From Natronosalvus amylolyticus (GTDB lineage: Archaea; Halobacteriota; Halobacteria; Halobacteriales; Natrialbaceae): a stretch of 64,000 bases of DNA. Both the position numbers and the translations under genes were made by a program. This document shows positions 1 through 9,479 of this stretch, piece by piece. The stretch covers positions 3,286,001-3,350,000 of the forward strand of contig NZ_CP101156.1 of NCBI RefSeq assembly GCF_024298845.1, given 5' to 3'. Every line of letters starts with the position of its first letter. Position 1 is the stretch's first letter. The notes below the pieces were generated by a model that searched no databases, had not been told where the DNA came from, and worked only from the letters and a program-made list of their open reading frames with translations.

Positions 1-2006
1 AGCGTCGTCACGTCTCGTATTTCGATACGGGTGCCGCCGTGTTGGCCCCGTTTGACGAGAAGTTCCCAGTCGTGGGCTTCCGCGATGGCTCGAGCCAGCG
101 TGAGACCGAGCCCGCGCTCCGAGCGGTCGTCTGGACGCAGGGCTGGCGTCCCCTCGGTTTCGATTTCGGTGGCTTCGGCGGACTCGGCAGTTTCATCTTC
201 GACAGTGACCGCGGCGTCCGGCTCCTCGAGTGCCAGTTCGTTTGTCGGCGGGCTGATAAAGCCCACGGTGCTCGGTGATCGTTGCTCGCGGTCGGCCAGA
301 TTCTCGTTTTCGGTTGGTGGTACCTCGGCCGCATCGTCCATCAGGAAAAATCCGCGTGTCTCCGTCCGTGGCGTCGAAAAGCCAATGAGCCCGACCTGAA
401 TCGTGACGAGTCCGTCAGCACGGGCGGCCACGTCGTTGAAGACGGTCTCGAGCAAGTTGTGGAACCGTTCGTGGTCAGCACGTAAGGTCGCATCGGCGTC
501 GACGACGATGGACGGACGCTCGAGCCTGGAGTCGGCGAGCGCCGCATCGATAGCTTCCTCGAGATCGATTCGCGTCCGCGGACCGACGGCCGTCGCGTTG
601 CGGGCAAACTCCTGGACGTCGTCGACGAGTCGTTCGGTTCGGTCGAGCGTCGTGGTGACGGTGTCTTCGGCGAGCGGGAACTCCCACTCGGTGGCCTCGG
701 TTCGCTGTTCTTCTTCCAGCGCCGTCGCCACCGCCTCGAGCTGGTCTTTGAGATCGCTCGAGAGGACGTTCGCGACGGCTTCCAGGCGATTGGTCTGGCG
801 CTCGAGCGCGTCGCTTCGCTCTCGAAGAACCTGCTCGCGGATGGCGCGGTCGAGGGCTGCACGGGTGTTTTCGACGAGCATCGAGATGAGGTCGATGTCG
901 GTTTCGCTGAACTGGTCGGGGCGTTTGGCCCCGGTCATCATGATGCCGTGGGTCCCGATGGGAGCGATAATTTCGGAGTGAATGGGGGTGTCGGGATTGT
1001 AAACCCCTTCGACCGAGTGCAGGTCTTCGAAGTACTCGAGGTCGCCGCTCTCGAACACGTCCCAGACGAGGCCCTCGCCGGGGCGAAACCGGGGGAGGCC
1101 GCCGAACTCTTCGTGAGCACCAGCCGTGCCGGCGACGGGGTCGAGATAGCCGTATTCGTCGTCGAGCAGCCAGACACCGCTGATCGGTAAGTTGAGCAGG
1201 TCGCTGCCGGCGTGGACGGCTATCGCACAGATCTCCTCGGGTTCGTCGGATTGTAACAGCCAGCGGGTGACCTCGTGCAGCGAGGTAACGACGCGCTCGT
1301 ATTCGCGCTGATCGGTGATGTCGCGGGCGATACACGCCACGTTGGCCGACCCGTGATCGATAGGAACGACCCTGATATCGACGACGCCGCTGTCACCAGC
1401 TGCGTTGGTGTAGGGGACCTCGACCGATCGGAACGAACCAGTCCCCACACCGACGTCGCTAATGGCCCGGCCGACGCGGACGGCGTCCTCGGCGTCGATA
1501 GAGGCGATGTCGAGCAGGGTTTCGACGTGTTCGCCCCGCAGTTCGCCCGCGTCGACGTCGAACGTCTCCTCGAGCGTCGTATTGACCGACAGGATGCGGG
1601 TATTATCATCGAGGGTGACGATGCCGTCCTGGACCGCCTCGACCACCGCGGTGTTTCGTGCCAGTTTCGTCTCGCGCTCCTTTCGCTCGGTGACGTCACG
1701 CATGTAGACCGAGAGGCCACTCTCGTCGGGCCAGGCTCGCGTCTCGAACCAGGTCTCGAGTGGCGAGTGATACACTTCGAAACTGACGGGAACCTGTTCG
1801 TCCATCGCCTGATAAAAGCCGTCGGGGAACTGGGTTTCGACGGTTTCGGGGAACTCATCCCACATGACGCGGCCCAGCAGGTCCTCGCGCGAGCGACTGA
1901 GCAGGGACTCGGCGCGTTCGTTGACGTACGTGAACCGAAAGTCGGTATCGAGGGCGAAAAAGGCGTCTCGAACCCGGTCGACGATGGGGATGTGTCGCGG
2001 GCTCAC
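1..2006 (-). CDS. PAS-PAS-GAF sensor protein, histidine-kinase-like (partial, probable pseudokinase)
   Basis: Reading frame runs from a GTG at 2006 past the window edge, so the C-terminus is missing. An in-frame TGA three codons upstream fixes the GTG as the first possible start, and GAGGGGTGA sits just before it. About 668 residues are visible: a PAS domain (about 8-110), a second PAS (about 115-235), a GAF domain (about 240-390), a dimerisation-like helix (about 400-470) and an ATPase-like domain (about 480-665). The ATPase part keeps a G2-type GLGL stretch (632-635) but the G1 box reads DDAAEVP instead of DDGPGIP. The residue that should be the phospho-accepting histidine (SHDL) is Ser417 (SSDL). 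The fold says two-component sensor; the residues suggest loss of kinase activity. It may act as a sensing or scaffolding partner. Confidence 0.85.
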   Translation of the reverse strand, partial: MSPRHIPIVDRVRDAFFALDTDFRFTYVNERAESLLSRSREDLLGRVMWDEFPETVETQFPDGFYQAMDEQVPVSFEVYHSPLETWFETRAWPDESGLSVYMRDVTERKERETKLARNTAVVEAVQDGIVTLDDNTRILSVNTTLEETFDVDAGELRGEHVETLLDIASIDAEDAVRVGRAISDVGVGTGSFRSVEVPYTNAAGDSGVVDIRVVPIDHGSANVACIARDITDQREYERVVTSLHEVTRWLLQSDEPEEICAIAVHAGSDLLNLPISGVWLLDDEYGYLDPVAGTAGAHEEFGGLPRFRPGEGLVWDVFESGDLEYFEDLHSVEGVYNPDTPIHSEIIAPIGTHGIMMTGAKRPDQFSETDIDLISMLVENTRAALDRAIREQVLRERSDALERQTNRLEAVANVLSSDLKDQLEAVATALEEEQRTEATEWEFPLAEDTVTTTLDRTERLVDDVQEFARNATAVGPRTRIDLEEAIDAALADSRLERPSIVVDADATLRADHERFHNLLETVFNDVAARADGLVTIQVGLIGFSTPRTETRGFFLMDDAAEVPPTENENLADREQRSPSTVGFISPPTNELALEEPDAAVTVEDETAESAEATEIETEGTPALRPDDRSERGLGLTLARAIAEAHDWELLVKRGQHGGTRIEIRDVTT

Positions 2007-2181
2007 GGACGGTCACCCCTCGAGGTAGTTGCCACTCCCAGCGTCTGTGACAACCCACTAGCGATCTGAGGCACCCGTCTCATCGAGACTCGTTACTGTT
2101 CTATATGTTACCGAGGCCGGTATTTGAGTGTCGTGGCCGAATCGTCGAGTGTACAACGGGCCGAGATGATCTCGACGCCGG

Positions 2182-3183
2182 TCACAGGTCGACAACTGTG
2201 CCGACCCCTTCATCGCGTGCTCGTTCGTACAGTTGTGACGCCGTTACTGCGTCGAAGACGGCACTTCCGACACTCGAGAGGACGAGTATTTCATCCGGTG
2301 ACTGTCGTCCAGGTATCGGAGACGTGACCGTGCCCTCGTCGACGAACCGGCCGCCGAAATCGTCTACCTCGAGGTCGGGATGAACGCACAGGTCGCCCGT
2401 CTCGCGTGCTTCTTCGGGGACATCGGCGTAGACGCGCTCGGCACGCTCGAGCGTCCGGTCGTCGAGTTCACGCATGTCGGGAGTGTACGCGCCCACGGCG
2501 ATCACCAGGGCCCCTGCCTCGAGGTCGCCCCCGTCGAACACCGGCTCGGTGCTCGTGGTCGCGGTGACGACGACGCTGGCTCCCTCGAGCGCCCGGACCG
2601 GACTCGAAACGGCTTCGACGGGGACCGAGAGTTCGCCGTCGAGGTCGGCCGCACAGCGGACGCGGGAGTCGCTGGGTGAGTAGACGCGAACCGACTCGAG
2701 GTCGGTGGCGGCGTCGATGGCTCGCGTTTGCCAGCGGGCCTGCGCGCCAGCACCGATGACCGCAAGCGAGACCGGCTCCTTTCGAGCGAGTTCGCGGGCG
2801 GCGAGGCCGCCGATACAGCCAGTTCGTGCGTTCGTGATCGCCGTCCCGGCGAGGTACGCGAGCGGCTGGCCGGTTTCGGCGTCGTCGACCGCAATCCGTG
2901 CCGAGACGGTGGGCAACCCCCGGGCTTCGTTCCCCTCGAAGACGGTTGCCAGTTTGGTGACGACGTATGGCGAGCCGTGGACGTACGCGGGCATACAGAG
3001 GCCGGTTCCGAGTGGCTGTTCCGGGTTTACCGTCTCGAGGCCGCTTCCGATCGGATAGTGGGGTCGTTCCGGCCGTTCGACCGCTCCCGCGTACTGGGCG
3101 GCGAAACCGTCGGCGACGACTGGGAGGAGTGTCTCGAGGTCGATCAACGAGCGGATGTCGTCGTCAGGAATGACGCGAACCAT
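2182..3183 (-). CDS. Ornithine cyclodeaminase / mu-crystallin family protein
   Basis: 333 residues from ATG at 3183 (MVRVIPDDDI); a longer frame to 3261 exists but its extra 26 residues look like non-coding leader. The fold is the OCD/alanine dehydrogenase type: a Lys at about 77 in VVTKLAT, an Arg-Thr pair at 120-121, and a Rossmann glycine motif GAGAQA at 144-149 for NAD(P). Members convert ornithine to proline with ammonia release, deaminate alanine, or reduce cyclic imines; the sequence alone does not choose between them. It stands alone between the sensor gene and the nucleoside block, with no clear operon partner. Confidence 0.85.
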   Translation of the reverse strand: MVRVIPDDDIRSLIDLETLLPVVADGFAAQYAGAVERPERPHYPIGSGLETVNPEQPLGTGLCMPAYVHGSPYVVTKLATVFEGNEARGLPTVSARIAVDDAETGQPLAYLAGTAITNARTGCIGGLAARELARKEPVSLAVIGAGAQARWQTRAIDAATDLESVRVYSPSDSRVRCAADLDGELSVPVEAVSSPVRALEGASVVVTATTSTEPVFDGGDLEAGALVIAVGAYTPDMRELDDRTLERAERVYADVPEEARETGDLCVHPDLEVDDFGGRFVDEGTVTSPIPGRQSPDEILVLSSVGSAVFDAVTASQLYERARDEGVGTVVDL

Positions 3184-3424
3184 ACCCGATAATGGGTGTT
3201 TGGGCACTTGATAGGGGCTGTTGTCGTCAGGGACAGTTGCGGGTCGATGAGATGATTCCACGTTGCAGCCGTTTTACTACGAAAATAATAGTGTTTAGTA
3301 TATTTCTGGTGCGTATTGCTATGGATTCAATACTTATCAATTTCGAGGAGTGATGAAACACGTCGACGGTGAGGGGTTTCCGCTACCCGATGTCTCTTTA
3401 TCTCTCGAGAGCAACCGCCATCCA

Positions 3425-4405
3425 ATGAGTGATACAGACTCGAGACGGATTATCGTCGATACGGACACCGCTGGAGACGACACCCAGGCGCTCGTCCTGG
3501 CTGCACTGTCTGACCGGGTCGATCTGGAGGGGGTCACGATCTGTGCGGGCAACGTCCCCTTCGAATACCAGGTCGAGAACGCGAAGTACACGCTCGAGTT
3601 AGCCGGCGTGGCTGACGAAGTCCCCGTCTACGAGGGGGTTCGATCACCGCTGCAAAAAGAACACGATTTCGCCGAGTACGTCCACGGAGAGGGCGGGCTT
3701 GGTGGGAAGCTGTTCCCGGATACGGGGATCCAGTCGGCAGACGAACACGCCGTCGACTTCATCGTTCGGAGCGCTCGAGAGAACCCGGGCGAGATTTCGC
3801 TCGTCTGTATCGCACCGCTGACCAACGTTGCGGTTGCGCTCCAGCACGAACCCGACCTGCCGGAGTTGCTCGACGAGGTGCTGATCATGGGTGGGGCGGT
3901 GAACACGCTGGGCAACATCACGCCCGCCGCGGAGTACAACTTCTGGGTCGACCCCGACGCCGCCGCCATCGTGATGGACGCCTTCGAGACCACGCTGGTC
4001 GACTGGGGCGTGACCGTCCGCGATTCGACGTTCGATGCCGACGTGTTCGCCGAAATCGAATCGATCGACACGCCACTGGCCGAGTTTTACACGACGATCA
4101 CCGAGGCCGTCCGCGAGTTCAACAGCCAGTCCGAACACGACTCGCTTGGCGAAGACGTCACTACCCAGCCCGATTCGATGACGATTGCGACGCTGCTCGA
4201 GCCGGATATCGTCGAGGAGGCGAGTACGTACCACGTCGCTGTCGACGACCGAGAGGGCATGACACGCGGCTACAGTCTGGTGGACGAACTCGAGGTAACC
4301 GACGGCGAGGCGAAAACCCGGGTGATCGAATCGGTCGACGGCGACCGGTTTACCGAGATGCTTCTCGATGCGTTCCGGCACGGTGATCCCCACTACGCGA
4401 AGTGA
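3425..4405 (+). CDS. Inosine/uridine-preferring nucleoside hydrolase family protein
   Basis: 326 residues. It starts MSDTDSRRII and carries the calcium-binding signature VDTDTAGDD at 11-19 (Asp12, 14, 18, 19) that defines nucleoside hydrolases, which split the N-glycosidic bond of nucleosides into base and ribose. An alternative ATG at 3350 has a good GAGGAG ribosome site and would add 25 unconserved-looking residues; a TTTATC stretch before 3425 favours the shorter, leaderless form. Near the C-terminus, where many members have a His-Asp (HDP) motif, the residues are Pro-Asp, so substrate preference may differ. The next genes encode a nucleoside-type ABC importer, which fits uptake followed by cleavage. 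Confidence 0.88.
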   Translation: MSDTDSRRIIVDTDTAGDDTQALVLAALSDRVDLEGVTICAGNVPFEYQVENAKYTLELAGVADEVPVYEGVRSPLQKEHDFAEYVHGEGGLGGKLFPDTGIQSADEHAVDFIVRSARENPGEISLVCIAPLTNVAVALQHEPDLPELLDEVLIMGGAVNTLGNITPAAEYNFWVDPDAAAIVMDAFETTLVDWGVTVRDSTFDADVFAEIESIDTPLAEFYTTITEAVREFNSQSEHDSLGEDVTTQPDSMTIATLLEPDIVEEASTYHVAVDDREGMTRGYSLVDELEVTDGEAKTRVIESVDGDRFTEMLLDAFRHGDPHYAK

Positions 4406-4480
4406 CCGTTCAGCAACCCTTTGTTGATTTCCTCCTCGAATGGTCAAGAAAATTCACCCTGGGGCGTCCAAAACCGAATC

Positions 4481-4486
4481 TATAAA
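4481..4486 (+). promoter_or_regulatory. TATA box of the nucleoside ABC transporter operon
   Basis: TATAAA is centred about 29 nt before the ATG at 4513, so transcription should begin about 3 nt upstream of the start codon. This gives an almost leaderless mRNA, the common arrangement in haloarchaea. Confidence 0.6.
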
Positions 4487-4512
4487 CCGATTGCGCAGAG
4501 TCACATCTGTGT

Positions 4513-5568
4513 ATGCAACGACGCACGTTTCTGACATCGGTGGGAGTTGGTGCAACGGCTGGACTGGCTGGTTGTCTGGTTGGCGATGGGGACGATGATG
4601 GTGGCGACTCTGACATCACCGTGGGTATCATTTACTCGACCGGTGGACTCGGCGACGAGTCGTTCAACGACATGGCCTTTGCCGGCATCGAACAGGCCGA
4701 GGAGGACTTTGGCATCTCCTATCAGAACGCCGAACCGGACGAACCGGCCGACATGAACGACATGCAACGCCAGTTCGCGAGCGACGAGGACATCGACCTC
4801 GTCTGTTGTATCGGCTTCGACCACGAAACCGACCTCGCCGAGAACGCCGAGGAGTACGAGGACCAGCGGTTCGCCCTCGTCGACGCCGTCGTCGAGGCGG
4901 ACAACGTCGCGAACTACACGTTCAGAGAACACGAGGGCTCGTTCCAGGTCGGCCACCTGGCCGGCTTGCTCTCGACGATGGACTACGCGCACGGTGCCGG
5001 TGAAACGGACACCGACAACGCGCGGGTCGGCTTCGTTGGCGGCCAGGAAATCGCTCTCATCGAACGGTTCGAAGCGGGTTACATCGCGGGTGCCCAACAC
5101 GCTGACGACGGCATCGAAACACCCTCTGCCTACGCCGGCAGCTGGCACGACCCGGCGACCGGCCAGGAGATCGCGACCGGCATGTACGACGAGGGTGCCG
5201 ACGTCGTGTTCCACGCCGCCGGCGGAACCGGTGGCGGCGTCTTCCAGGCTGCACAGTCGGCCGGGCGATTCGCCATCGGCGTCGACGACGACCAGTCGAT
5301 CAGCGCCGAGGAGTTCAGCGACGTGATCGTCGCGAGCATGGTCAAACGCGTCGACACCGCAGTCTACGAATCGATCGAAGCGGTCGTCAACGACGAGTTC
5401 GAGAGCGGTATGAACGACCTCGGTCTCGAGGACGAGGGTGTCGGTGCAACGATCGGCCAGGACTTCGACGGTGACCTGCCCGACGACGTCGTGGACGCGC
5501 TCGAGGACTCGCGCCAGGCGATCATCGACGGTGACATCGACGTGCCGGACAACCTCGACGACCTCTGA
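4513..5568 (+). CDS. BMP/PnrA family nucleoside-binding lipoprotein
   Basis: 351 residues. The N-terminus has a twin-arginine pair (QRRTFL) and a lipobox LAGC with Cys21, so it should be exported folded and lipid-anchored on the outer face of the membrane. A short Asp/Gly linker follows. The body matches the basic membrane protein (BMP, PnrA-like) family, with the early GGLGDESFND segment typical of it. These proteins capture purine or pyrimidine nucleosides for an ABC importer. It is the first gene of a four-gene operon; the ATPase gene begins five bases after its stop. Confidence 0.92.
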   Translation: MQRRTFLTSVGVGATAGLAGCLVGDGDDDGGDSDITVGIIYSTGGLGDESFNDMAFAGIEQAEEDFGISYQNAEPDEPADMNDMQRQFASDEDIDLVCCIGFDHETDLAENAEEYEDQRFALVDAVVEADNVANYTFREHEGSFQVGHLAGLLSTMDYAHGAGETDTDNARVGFVGGQEIALIERFEAGYIAGAQHADDGIETPSAYAGSWHDPATGQEIATGMYDEGADVVFHAAGGTGGGVFQAAQSAGRFAIGVDDDQSISAEEFSDVIVASMVKRVDTAVYESIEAVVNDEFESGMNDLGLEDEGVGATIGQDFDGDLPDDVVDALEDSRQAIIDGDIDVPDNLDDL

Positions 5569-5573
5569 TCGAG

Positions 5574-7172
5574 ATGGAATCTGACGAGCAGGACGAACGG
5601 GCGGCGACAGGGACACCACCGGCGGTTCACCTGGACGGCATTACCAAACGGTTTCCCGGCGTCATCGCGAACGACGACGTCGACCTCGAAGTCGAACGGG
5701 GATCGATTCACGCCCTGATAGGCGAGAACGGTGCCGGCAAGACGACGTTGATGAACGTCCTCTATGGTCTGTACGAACCGACCGAGGGAACCGTCCGTAT
5801 CGACGGCGAGCCACAGACGTTCGACGACCCCGGCGACGCGATGGACGTCGGCATCGGGATGATCCACCAGCACTTCATGCTCGTGGACACGATGACCGTC
5901 GCCGAGAACGTCGTCCTCGGGAACGAGCCCACCAAATGGGGCGGCATCGTCACCGACCGGGCACGGGCAAACCGCGAAACGCAGGCACTCGCCGACCGCT
6001 ACGGCCTCGAGATCGAACCAACCGAGTTGATCGAGGAGATAAGCGTCGGCGAACAACAGCGCGTCGAAATCCTGAAAACGCTCTACCGTGGGGCCGATAT
6101 CCTGATTCTCGACGAGCCAACGGCCGTCCTCACGCCACAGGAGGTCGAATCGCTGTTCGACATCCTCAGGGAGTTGATAGCCGAAGGGAAGACGATCATT
6201 TTCATCACGCATAAACTCGGTGAGGCGCTCGAGGTGGCTGACGAGATCAGCGTGTTGCGAAAGGGGAAACTGGTCGGCACGGTCGACGCCGGGACGGCCA
6301 CTCGCGAGGAGCTTGCGCGGATGATGGTCGGACGTGACGTCCTGCTCGAGGTCGAGAAACCGGCCGCTTCACGGGGTGACCTCGTCCTCGACGTCGAGGA
6401 CGTCACCGTCGAAGACGACCGTGGCGTCGTCGCGGCCAACTCGGTGAGTTTTGGCGTCCATCAGGGCGAGGTGTTCGGTATCGCAGGTGTCGACGGCAAC
6501 GGCCAATCCGAACTGATCGAGGCGATCACCGGCCTTCGGAAACCGACGGGCGGGACGATCACGTTCGACGGTCGGGATATCACGACAGATTCCCGACGCA
6601 GTCGCGTTTCGGCTGGGATGGCCTACGTCGCCGAAGACCGCCAGAAGCGCAGCCTGGTGATGGAGTACGAACTCCGACGCAACGGCTTGCTGGGTCGCCA
6701 GCACTTGCGCCCGTTTTCCGACGGTCGACTGATCGACTGGGGGGCGACGGACGAGTACGTCGACGATGTCATCGAAGAGTACGACGTGCGCCCCGCCGAT
6801 CCGACAGCCAAGGCCCACTCGTTTTCCGGTGGTAATCAACAGAAGTTCATCGTCGGCCGGGAGTTCGAACGCGACCCGTCGCTGGTCATCGCCTCGCAGC
6901 CGACCCGTGGCGTCGACATCGGAAGCATCGAGTTCATTCACAACCGCCTGCTCGAACTCCGCCGCGACGGCAAAGCGGTATTGCTCGTCTCCTCGAAACT
7001 GGACGAGGTGACCCAACTCTCCGACCGACTGGGCGTCATGCACGATGGCGAGATTATTGCGGTCGTCGACCCCGACGAGGTAACCGAAGAAGAGCTCGGT
7101 CTGCTCATGGCGGGTGAACGTCCGGACAACCTCGACGTCGACGGCGCTCGAGTACGGAGGTCTTCAGTATGA
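5574..7172 (+). CDS. Nucleoside ABC transporter, tandem ATPase subunit
   Basis: 532 residues with two ABC cassettes in one chain, as in RbsA/MglA-like and nucleoside importers. The first half has a full Walker A (GENGAGKT, 50-57), signature SVGEQQ and Walker B ILILDEP. The second half has a weakened P-loop (GVDGNGQSEL, no catalytic Lys) but a good signature FSGGNQQ, which is normal for this family, where only one site turns over efficiently. The stop overlaps the permease start by four bases (ATGA), so the two are translationally coupled. Confidence 0.93.
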   Translation: MESDEQDERAATGTPPAVHLDGITKRFPGVIANDDVDLEVERGSIHALIGENGAGKTTLMNVLYGLYEPTEGTVRIDGEPQTFDDPGDAMDVGIGMIHQHFMLVDTMTVAENVVLGNEPTKWGGIVTDRARANRETQALADRYGLEIEPTELIEEISVGEQQRVEILKTLYRGADILILDEPTAVLTPQEVESLFDILRELIAEGKTIIFITHKLGEALEVADEISVLRKGKLVGTVDAGTATREELARMMVGRDVLLEVEKPAASRGDLVLDVEDVTVEDDRGVVAANSVSFGVHQGEVFGIAGVDGNGQSELIEAITGLRKPTGGTITFDGRDITTDSRRSRVSAGMAYVAEDRQKRSLVMEYELRRNGLLGRQHLRPFSDGRLIDWGATDEYVDDVIEEYDVRPADPTAKAHSFSGGNQQKFIVGREFERDPSLVIASQPTRGVDIGSIEFIHNRLLELRRDGKAVLLVSSKLDEVTQLSDRLGVMHDGEIIAVVDPDEVTEEELGLLMAGERPDNLDVDGARVRRSSV

Positions 7173-8374
7173 GCGACGATGACAGCGGTGAGGGGCTGCG
7201 GGCACAGGGGTCGGCCGCACTCGACCGTCTCGTCGATGCGACGGCCGCCGAGCGAATCGCGATCAGTCTGGCCTCGCTCGGGTTCGCAATCATCGTCGGC
7301 ACCGTCCTGGTGTTCGTCTCCGGGTTCGTCGCCGAGTGTCGCGATCCGTTCATCTACTTACCGGGACTGGGATATGGCTGTTATAACCCGCTCGAGGTGT
7401 ACTGGACGATGTTTATCGGCTCGTTCGGATCGATGACCGACATCGGGCAGACGCTCTTGCAGACGACGTTACTGTTGTTCACGGGGCTGTCGGTCGCGGT
7501 CGCGTTTCGAGCCGGGTTGTTCAACATCGGGACGCAAGGACAGATGGTGCTCGGTGCGCTGGCAACGGCACTGGTCGTCCTCGAACTCGCTGCGTACGTG
7601 CCGGATAACGCGGTCGGGATGCTTATCGTAATCCCTGTCGGGGTCGTCGTCGGCGGGATCGTTGGCGGCTTCTGGGGGATGGTACCAGGGCTGATGAAAG
7701 CATACGCGAACGCCCACGAGGTGATCACCACGATCATGCTCAATTTCGTCGCCATCGGCATCGCTTTCTGGCTCGTCCAGGTCCACGTGGGTGACCTGAC
7801 GACCGACTCGGTGCAGACCGAGTCGATTCCGTCGGTCGCTCGATTGCCCGCGACGATCAGTGGCTCGCGGTTTTCGGTGATCGCGCTCATCGGAGCATTG
7901 CTCGTTGCGGTTGGCATCTACCTGCTGTACAAGCGAACCGTGATCGGCTACGATCTGCGAACGAGCGGGATTCAGGAAAGTGCCGCCGAATACGGGGGCG
8001 TCAACGCCAAACGAAACATCGTCACCAGCATGACGCTCTCTGGCGTCCTCGGCGGTATTGCTGGCGCTATCTACGTTATGATGGTCCAGTATCGCTGGCA
8101 AGCGGGCATTCCACCACTCGGGTTCGACGGCATCGCCGTCTCGATTCTCGCCGGGAACAACCCGATCGGGGTGATTCCGGCGGCACTGCTGTTCGGCAGT
8201 CTGAAAACCGGCAGCGTTGCCGTCGACCTCTCACTGGGTGTTCCGGGCGAACTGGTCGAGGTGCTCAGAGGGCTGATCATCCTCTTTATCGCCATGCCGG
8301 AGTTCTTCCGCATGATCGGTAAACGGTTCGGCTACGGAAACGGTTCGGTCGCGACCGACGGGGGTGAGGCCTGA
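7169..8374 (+). CDS. Nucleoside ABC transporter permease 1
   Basis: 401 residues and very hydrophobic, with about ten predicted membrane spans after a charged N-terminal segment of roughly 30 residues. The EVITTIMLNF stretch and the later SGIQESAAEYGG region are typical of BMP-operon permeases (BPD_transp_2 family). With the next gene product it should form the membrane channel. It overlaps both neighbours by a few bases, showing a single co-translated operon. Confidence 0.92.
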   Translation: MSDDDSGEGLRAQGSAALDRLVDATAAERIAISLASLGFAIIVGTVLVFVSGFVAECRDPFIYLPGLGYGCYNPLEVYWTMFIGSFGSMTDIGQTLLQTTLLLFTGLSVAVAFRAGLFNIGTQGQMVLGALATALVVLELAAYVPDNAVGMLIVIPVGVVVGGIVGGFWGMVPGLMKAYANAHEVITTIMLNFVAIGIAFWLVQVHVGDLTTDSVQTESIPSVARLPATISGSRFSVIALIGALLVAVGIYLLYKRTVIGYDLRTSGIQESAAEYGGVNAKRNIVTSMTLSGVLGGIAGAIYVMMVQYRWQAGIPPLGFDGIAVSILAGNNPIGVIPAALLFGSLKTGSVAVDLSLGVPGELVEVLRGLIILFIAMPEFFRMIGKRFGYGNGSVATDGGEA

Positions 8375-9429
8375 TGAAAGCCCCGTCAGTCACTCGTCGG
8401 CAGGGGCTGCTCATCGGTGGGATCCTCTTTGGACTCATCGCACTCGGCCTCCTCATCGATGGTGGGGGCCAACTCCTCGGCGACGTTGCTGGCGTGTTCA
8501 GCGTCTCCTATCTCGCCTCCGCGATACGGCTCACGGTACCGATCGCGTTCGCAGCGATGGGTGGCATTTTCGCCGAAAAGACCGGCGTCATCAACATCGG
8601 CCTCGAGGGACTGCTCATCATCGGGGCGTTCGGTGCCGTTGCGAGTTTGTACGCGCTCTCGGCGACTCCAATCGGGGCCAACATCTGGCTCGCGTTCGTG
8701 CTCGCTATCGTCGCGAGTACGTTCGTCGCCTTGTTGTTTGCCATCGTCTGCATCGAGTTCAAAGCCGACCAGATCATCGCTGGTCTCGCCGTCTGGCTGA
8801 TCGCCCTCGGTTTCGCCCCCTTTGCCAGCATCATCATCTGGAGTCGCACGAGCAGCCCGAGCGTCGGGACGTTCCCGACGCTTTCGGTACCAGGACTCTC
8901 TGCACTCCCCGGTATCGGCCCGCTGTTCGAAGCGACGCCACCGGTGTTCTTGCTGGCGCTTGCCGTCCCGTTCTCGTGGTACCTGCTCAATCGAACCACC
9001 TTCGGGATGTGGATCGAGGCCAGCGGCGAAGACCCGAAATCGCTCGATACTGCTGGTGTCGACGTTCGGAAAGTTCGCTACGCTGGGGTCTTGCTCTCCG
9101 GTATCTACTGTGGTATCGGTGGTGCCGGTCTGGCACTCAACACCGGCCAGTTCGTCGGCAGCGGCGACACCATGATCGACGGCCGTGGCTGGATCGGCCT
9201 GACGGCGTACCTGATCGGGAACTACAACCCCGTCGGGGCGTTTCTGGCGTCGTTCCTGTTTGCCGGCCTCGAGGCGCTACAGCTACAACTCCAGCAGATT
9301 GCGGGCTACGACGTCTCTTCGACGCTCGTCGGAATTATTCCCTACGTCGCTGTGCTGGTCGTCCTGACCTTCGTCGGACGTACCCGGATGCCGTCTGCGG
9401 CCGGGGAACACTACGAATCTGACGAGTGA
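8374..9429 (+). CDS. Nucleoside ABC transporter permease 2
   Basis: 351 residues, about nine to ten membrane spans, BPD_transp_2 family. The early segment FAEKTGVINIGLEG is the hallmark of this permease type. Its ATG overlaps the TGA of the preceding gene (TGATG). It ends the operon: binding protein, double ATPase, permease, permease. No deaminase or phosphorylase follows; the hydrolase upstream is the only metabolic enzyme at the locus. Confidence 0.92.
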   Translation: MKAPSVTRRQGLLIGGILFGLIALGLLIDGGGQLLGDVAGVFSVSYLASAIRLTVPIAFAAMGGIFAEKTGVINIGLEGLLIIGAFGAVASLYALSATPIGANIWLAFVLAIVASTFVALLFAIVCIEFKADQIIAGLAVWLIALGFAPFASIIIWSRTSSPSVGTFPTLSVPGLSALPGIGPLFEATPPVFLLALAVPFSWYLLNRTTFGMWIEASGEDPKSLDTAGVDVRKVRYAGVLLSGIYCGIGGAGLALNTGQFVGSGDTMIDGRGWIGLTAYLIGNYNPVGAFLASFLFAGLEALQLQLQQIAGYDVSSTLVGIIPYVAVLVVLTFVGRTRMPSAAGEHYESDE

Positions 9430-9479
9430 GAGACGCGATTTCTTCTCACCCAGCGATCAGTGACGAATTCGCGGCTCGG

